Assembly: GCA_009768935.1 (NCBI GenBank)
Contig: WESA01000012.1
Span: forward strand, 1-54,946
DNA length: 54,946 nucleotides
Direction of reading: 5' to 3'
DNA from: Rectinema subterraneum
GTDB taxonomy: Bacteria; Spirochaetota; Spirochaetia; Treponematales; Rectinemataceae
The translations under genes were made by a program, and so were the position numbers. The notes below the pieces were generated by a model. That model saw only the letters and a list, made by a program, of their open reading frames with translations. It was not told where the DNA came from and made no database searches. Below, in pieces: positions 51,773-54,946 of this stretch; within the stretch, counting starts at the first letter, position 1; every line of letters begins with the position of its first letter.

Positions 51773-52813
51773 CTAAAGCACAAGATGCGGATAGATGCCT
51801 TGCTCGCTCCATCCGGCGGCAGCAAGTCCCTGTCCTTTTTCGGTGATTATAGAGGTAATAAGAAGATGCAGCAATTGCCGGTCGAAGACGCTGCCAAGCG
51901 GGCCGCGGATGGCGCCTTCGGTTTCGGAGAGCGCAACAATAATGCGCCGGCAGTCTGCAGGGGAATAGCGCTGGAGCGCGGCGCGAATCTGTCGTTGGAT
52001 AGTCTTCGAGCGGGCTTGTTCGCGCAGGCATACATCCTCGAAGCGTTCACCGCGGGCGAGTGCTTCGCCAATCCGCTGGAGGCGGCGGAAACTCCACACA
52101 AGAGCGGCGATAATCTGGTTTGCATCGCCCCGGCGCGAATCGAGCACGCTGTTGAGCACTTCGAGCGAGACTGCAAGGTCTCCCTGTGCGATTCTGTCGA
52201 AGAGGGTAAAGGCATCCTCCGGCTTTGAGCGAAGAATAGCTGCTTCCACATCTGGCGCAGCAAGCTTGGTGCCGCTTGGAAAGCTCGCGCTCAGAATGAG
52301 GCAGGCAGCTTTGAGGGCAGCTGTGTCGTGCGGCACAAGCTCAAGCAAGGACTCGAGGGCTTCCTCATCGAGGGTGAGCGCAGCACCGGAAAGCTCGCAG
52401 CGCACCCACCCAGCCAGCTCGTTTTCGAACAGCTCAAAAAAAGTCTTCCGGCAGGAAGGCGGAACAGTTTTTTCGATTGCCTTGGGGACGGAGTAACCAT
52501 CGGTTTCGAGGAGCAGCACGGTATTTTCAGCTGGCGCGCCACAGTAGCTCGCAAGCGCGTCGATATCAGCTTTTTGGCTAAGTTGCTCGGCATTGCGGAA
52601 TTCGACAATCACCCAGGACGAAAAAAGCGAGCTGTTCTGCAACAGCGAAATTGCTTCGAGAGGCAAGGTGTCACCAGCATAGATGCGATGTACTTCCGGC
52701 TCGTCGCCTCCGAGTTTGCGCGCTTTGCCAATAATATCAGCGACAAAGGCTTCCTTGAGCCCGATTTCCGGCCCGGCAAGTATCCACACTGGGGGAATGA
52801 GCGCTTCTGCCAT
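51773..52813 (-). CDS. holA: DNA polymerase III delta subunit
   Basis: Clamp-loader subunit that opens the sliding clamp. 346 residues: WILAGPEIGLKEAFV at the N-terminus, the helical middle (LELVPHDTAALKAACLIL) and the collar domain (VLNSVLDSRRGDANQIIAAL, WSFRRLQRIGEALARG). ATG 52813 lies 4 nt after the lexA stop; AGGAG lies inside the lexA end. An upstream in-frame ATG (52852) would overlap lexA and is less likely. Co-transcribed with lexA. Confidence 0.85.
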   Translation of the reverse strand: MAEALIPPVWILAGPEIGLKEAFVADIIGKARKLGGDEPEVHRIYAGDTLPLEAISLLQNSSLFSSWVIVEFRNAEQLSQKADIDALASYCGAPAENTVLLLETDGYSVPKAIEKTVPPSCRKTFFELFENELAGWVRCELSGAALTLDEEALESLLELVPHDTAALKAACLILSASFPSGTKLAAPDVEAAILRSKPEDAFTLFDRIAQGDLAVSLEVLNSVLDSRRGDANQIIAALVWSFRRLQRIGEALARGERFEDVCLREQARSKTIQRQIRAALQRYSPADCRRIIVALSETEGAIRGPLGSVFDRQLLHLLITSIITEKGQGLAAAGWSEQGIYPHLVL

Positions 52814-52817
52814 GAGT

Positions 52818-53420
52818 TCAGTAGCTCCTGTAGATACCGCGAAGCCTGCCAAGAATTCTCAAATCCTGCGTATAGATAGGTGCATAGCGCGGATTTTCGG
52901 CCTGGAGCCGGTAGCGGTTGTTCTCTATAAAAAAGCGTTTAAGCGTCACATTCTCTTCAAGCAGGGCAACGACGATGTCGCCGTTCTGCGCGGTCTCGCA
53001 TTGCTCGATAATGGCGATATCGCCGGAAAGAATGCCTGCGCCGATCATGCTGTCGCCTTTTACGCGGACCGCAAAGTGTGGAACGCGATTGGCGACAAGG
53101 TCTGCCGGAATGGCTATTGTCCGTTCAAAATTTTCGTCGGCAAAAATGGGCCTCCCCGCTGCAATTTCGCCCAGAAGTGGAATTTGAATGACCGGGGCAT
53201 CGCCCTGCGGCGGGGCAATAAGCTCGATTGAGCGGGAGCGCTTTTCCGATGTTTTGATATGGCCTTTTTTTTCGAGGGCTTTGAGGTGGTCGTAGGCGCC
53301 TTTGACTGAAATTGAGAATGCTCGCGCGGTTTCCCTAACAGTGGGGGGATAATTATTCGTCTGAATATATTCGTGGATGAAATTGAGAATTTCTTTCTGG
53401 CGCGAGGTCAGGTCTTTCAT
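52818..53420 (-). CDS. lexA: LexA repressor
   Basis: SOS response repressor, 200 residues. Winged-helix DNA-binding domain (residues 1-65, LTSRQKEILNFIHEYIQTN, PTVRETARAFSIS). The self-cleavage site Ala88-Gly89 is in EIAAGRPI; the catalytic Ser124 is in VKGDSMIGAGI and Lys161 in VTLKRFF. All elements of RecA-stimulated autocleavage are present. AGGAGC precedes ATG 53420. The gene has only 62 nt of its own upstream sequence before an insertion sequence begins. Confidence 0.95.
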   Translation of the reverse strand: MKDLTSRQKEILNFIHEYIQTNNYPPTVRETARAFSISVKGAYDHLKALEKKGHIKTSEKRSRSIELIAPPQGDAPVIQIPLLGEIAAGRPIFADENFERTIAIPADLVANRVPHFAVRVKGDSMIGAGILSGDIAIIEQCETAQNGDIVVALLEENVTLKRFFIENNRYRLQAENPRYAPIYTQDLRILGRLRGIYRSY

Positions 53421-53437
53421 CGGGGCTCCTGTGGGTG

Positions 53438-53450
53438 TGTATAGTATACA
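53438..53450. promoter_or_regulatory. lexA upstream palindrome, possible SOS box
   Basis: TGTATAGTATACA is a perfect 6+1+6 palindrome 18-30 nt before lexA. It contains TATACT (minus strand, 53443-53448), a likely -10, so LexA binding would block its own promoter. TTGCAT (53468-53473) is a poor -35 candidate at 19 nt. Confidence 0.5.
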
Positions 53451-53533
53451 GCATAAAAAGGGGTCGCATGCAAGTGCCTCTTTAGTGCTCCCAACCTTGT
53501 GCCAGAGTTGAAGTAAGCATTCACATTCTCGCG

Positions 53534-53575
53534 TCTACCTCTATGAGAAGACTCACCACTCTCTATGGAGGTAGA
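53534..53575 (+). promoter_or_regulatory. hairpin covering the transposase ribosome-binding site
   Basis: TCTACCTCTAT (53534-53544) pairs with ATGGAGGTAGA (53565-53575) over 11 bp with one G-U pair in RNA. The 3' arm contains GGAGG (53567-53571), the Shine-Dalgarno of the transposase, and reaches the first ATG. Such hairpins in other insertion sequences block translation of read-through transcripts. Confidence 0.7.
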
Positions 53576-53580
53576 TGCCG

Positions 53581-54714
53581 ATGGAATCTTTCCCTTTCTG
53601 CCCGAATCCTCACTGTGTCTGGCACAGTAACGCACCAGATTTCGCTTGGGCAAAGCCCAAGGGCTTCTATACCACCAAGGCATTTGGCCGCGTCCAACGC
53701 TACCAGTGTTCCGCCTGCCACAGGACCTTCTCTTCCCAAACCTTCTCGTTAGCCTACTATGTGAAGCGGCCAGTGGCTTTACCCGATATCGTTGCTCGCC
53801 TTGTAAGCGGCGAAAGCTTAAGGGCCATGAGCCGCAACCTCGCAGTCTCCCTCAACCTCCTGTCCAATCGCATCGATCGGCTTACCCGCCAGGCAATCGC
53901 CCTGCACAGCATCTGCCTTGCATCCCGAGCTGGGTATGACGATATCTGTATCGATGGCTTTGTCTCCTTCGATACTTCCCAGTATTTCCCGAGCGAAATC
54001 CCCATCGCCATCACTGCCCATTCCCAGTTCATCCTCGACTTCAGCCATGCCAGCCGCCGCAGGTCGGGCACCATGACGGCTGCCCAGAAGGCAAAGGCGC
54101 GGGAGCTCTACCGTCGTATCCCCTTAGAGCGCGGCGCACTCGCCCGCTCCTTCCGCGAAACCCTCGTACACGCCCTGCAGCTGCAGCCACCCGCTCCCTA
54201 CCGGCCCTTTGTCCTCATCACCGATGAAAAGCCCGACTATCAGCGCGTGCTCCATAGGCTTGCAGCCTTCCGCACGCAGACTGAACACACTCGCCTCGTC
54301 CACTGGACGATCAGCTCGAAGCTGCCCCGGACGCTCAGCAATCCCCTTTTTTCTTCCAACTACATCGACCGGGAGCTGCGCAAAGACCTCGCGCACCACC
54401 ACCGGGAAACAGTCTGTTTCAACCGCAATGTCGCAAACGGCATGATGCGCCTCAGCTTGTACCTCCTTGGCCACAACTACCTCAAGCCCTTTCGTATTCG
54501 CGCACATAAAGGAGCGCATCCTCGTACACATGCTGAGGCAGCGGGGATTCCGGTGCAGCTTGTGCAGCACTTTGTGCAGGCGCTCACTGGTGGGATACGG
54601 GCATTCTTGAGCCGCTGCACACTCTCCGAGACGATGCGGCGGACCTGGGAGAAGCGCTGGAAGACGCCAGGGAAAACAAAGGCTGAGTACATTCCGAAGT
54701 ATGCGCTTGCATAA
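53581..54714 (+). CDS. transposase with zinc-ribbon N-terminus
   Basis: 377 residues from ATG 53581 (GGAGG at 9 nt; an ATG at 53575 is only 3 nt away). The N-terminal zinc ribbon has FCPNPHCVWH and YQCSACHRTFS, then a HTH region (SLRAMSRNLAVSLNLLSNRI). Acidic residues of a DDE-type core may be DDICIDGF, VLITDEKPDY and HHHRETVCFNRN; the last stretch, followed by LSLYLLGHNYLKPF, resembles the IS1 InsB end. The gene is intact. Family assignment is tentative; a single fused ORF would be unusual for IS1. Confidence 0.82.
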   Translation: MESFPFCPNPHCVWHSNAPDFAWAKPKGFYTTKAFGRVQRYQCSACHRTFSSQTFSLAYYVKRPVALPDIVARLVSGESLRAMSRNLAVSLNLLSNRIDRLTRQAIALHSICLASRAGYDDICIDGFVSFDTSQYFPSEIPIAITAHSQFILDFSHASRRRSGTMTAAQKAKARELYRRIPLERGALARSFRETLVHALQLQPPAPYRPFVLITDEKPDYQRVLHRLAAFRTQTEHTRLVHWTISSKLPRTLSNPLFSSNYIDRELRKDLAHHHRETVCFNRNVANGMMRLSLYLLGHNYLKPFRIRAHKGAHPRTHAEAAGIPVQLVQHFVQALTGGIRAFLSRCTLSETMRRTWEKRWKTPGKTKAEYIPKYALA

Positions 54715-54946
54715 AATGGTTTCGGGAGTGAAGAAAGAAGGATGCGCTGGTCTCGCGCATCTGAAGGGAAGATCAAGGAAGAGAGAGGTGCTGGCTTGGT
54801 AGTGCGCGCTGTTCGCTTGGCACAAGGTTGGGAGCACTACATATTGCCTGCCGAGCTAAAACACGGTAGCCCTTCTTCCGCAGTTGAAACGCCAAAAATG
54901 AACGCAAGTTATTGCTATGGAATTAATTATGCTGTTTGGTCGGAAA

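Larger units (their letters stand above)
53483..54839. mobile_element. complete insertion sequence, 1357 bp, possibly IS1-like
   Basis: Perfect 22-bp terminal inverted repeats: TAGTGCTCCCAACCTTGTGC plus CA at 53483-53504, and the reverse complement at 54818-54839. They enclose one transposase gene. The TGCTCCCAAC part is reminiscent of IS1 ends (TGCTGCCAAC). No 8-9-bp target duplication is visible, only a possible TA at each end. It lies 62 nt upstream of lexA. The 107 nt after it (54840-54946) show no gene. Confidence 0.9.

Overview
This window looks like ordinary chromosome from an anaerobic or fermentative bacterium, with moderate-to-high GC by eye and dense operons linked by ATGA, TAATG and GTGA overlaps. 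The mix of an inositol catabolic operon, an Nqr-type ion pump, a CBS-domain family II pyrophosphatase, ThyX, LexA and several ABC importers would suit a spirochaete of the Treponema/Rectinema kind. That is an inference from gene content; no 16S or other marker is present. No tRNA, rRNA, CRISPR array or prophage was seen.

Layout. (1) 1-13143: a minus-strand myo-inositol operon. In transcription order it runs Gfo/Idh dehydrogenase, sugar-binding protein, ABC ATPase, permease, IolI-like isomerase, IolG, IolB, IolD, IolE and the start of a type II GAPDH-like gene at the left edge. It has a near-consensus promoter with a perfect LacI-type operator just downstream. An MFS gene and a divergent LacI-family gene lie upstream. 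(2) 13279-17047: a ferritin-like protein, then znuA-znuC-znuB-zur behind a promoter flanked by two nearly identical 17-bp boxes. (3) 17254-21728: nqrBCDEF without nqrA, ending in an unknown gene. (4) 21829-24401: pyruvate kinase and a TrmH-type methyltransferase. (5) 24569-30442: an ABC importer operon (binding protein, two permeases, ATPase) with a metallo-hydrolase and a LacI regulator, preceded by a 15-bp dyad. (6) 30476-35443: an MFS gene whose leader carries direct repeats, a yefM-yoeB toxin-antitoxin pair, glpK, a SagB-type nitroreductase and an adenosine-specific kinase. (7) 35469-38977: a btuFCD cobalamin importer under a clear cobalamin riboswitch. (8) 39033-42744: proA-proB and a GarR-type reductase ending in a 14-bp tandem repeat. 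(9) 42966-50461: a PAS/GAF/HD-GYP signalling protein, thyX, a GH36 alpha-galactosidase and a CBS pyrophosphatase. (10) 50586-54839: a TraB-family membrane protein, holA and lexA, then a complete insertion sequence next to the lexA promoter.

The most unusual signals are: an Nqr operon lacking nqrA but carrying an unknown gene; a palindromic element shared between an intergenic site and the inside of proA; a 10-mer (GGGGACAGAG) found at least seven times in genes, in different frames; several genes whose -10 box sits 6-9 nt from the ATG with no Shine-Dalgarno, suggesting leaderless mRNAs; many low-complexity or short-period expansions inside conserved enzymes; and an insertion sequence whose transposase ribosome-binding site lies in a hairpin.
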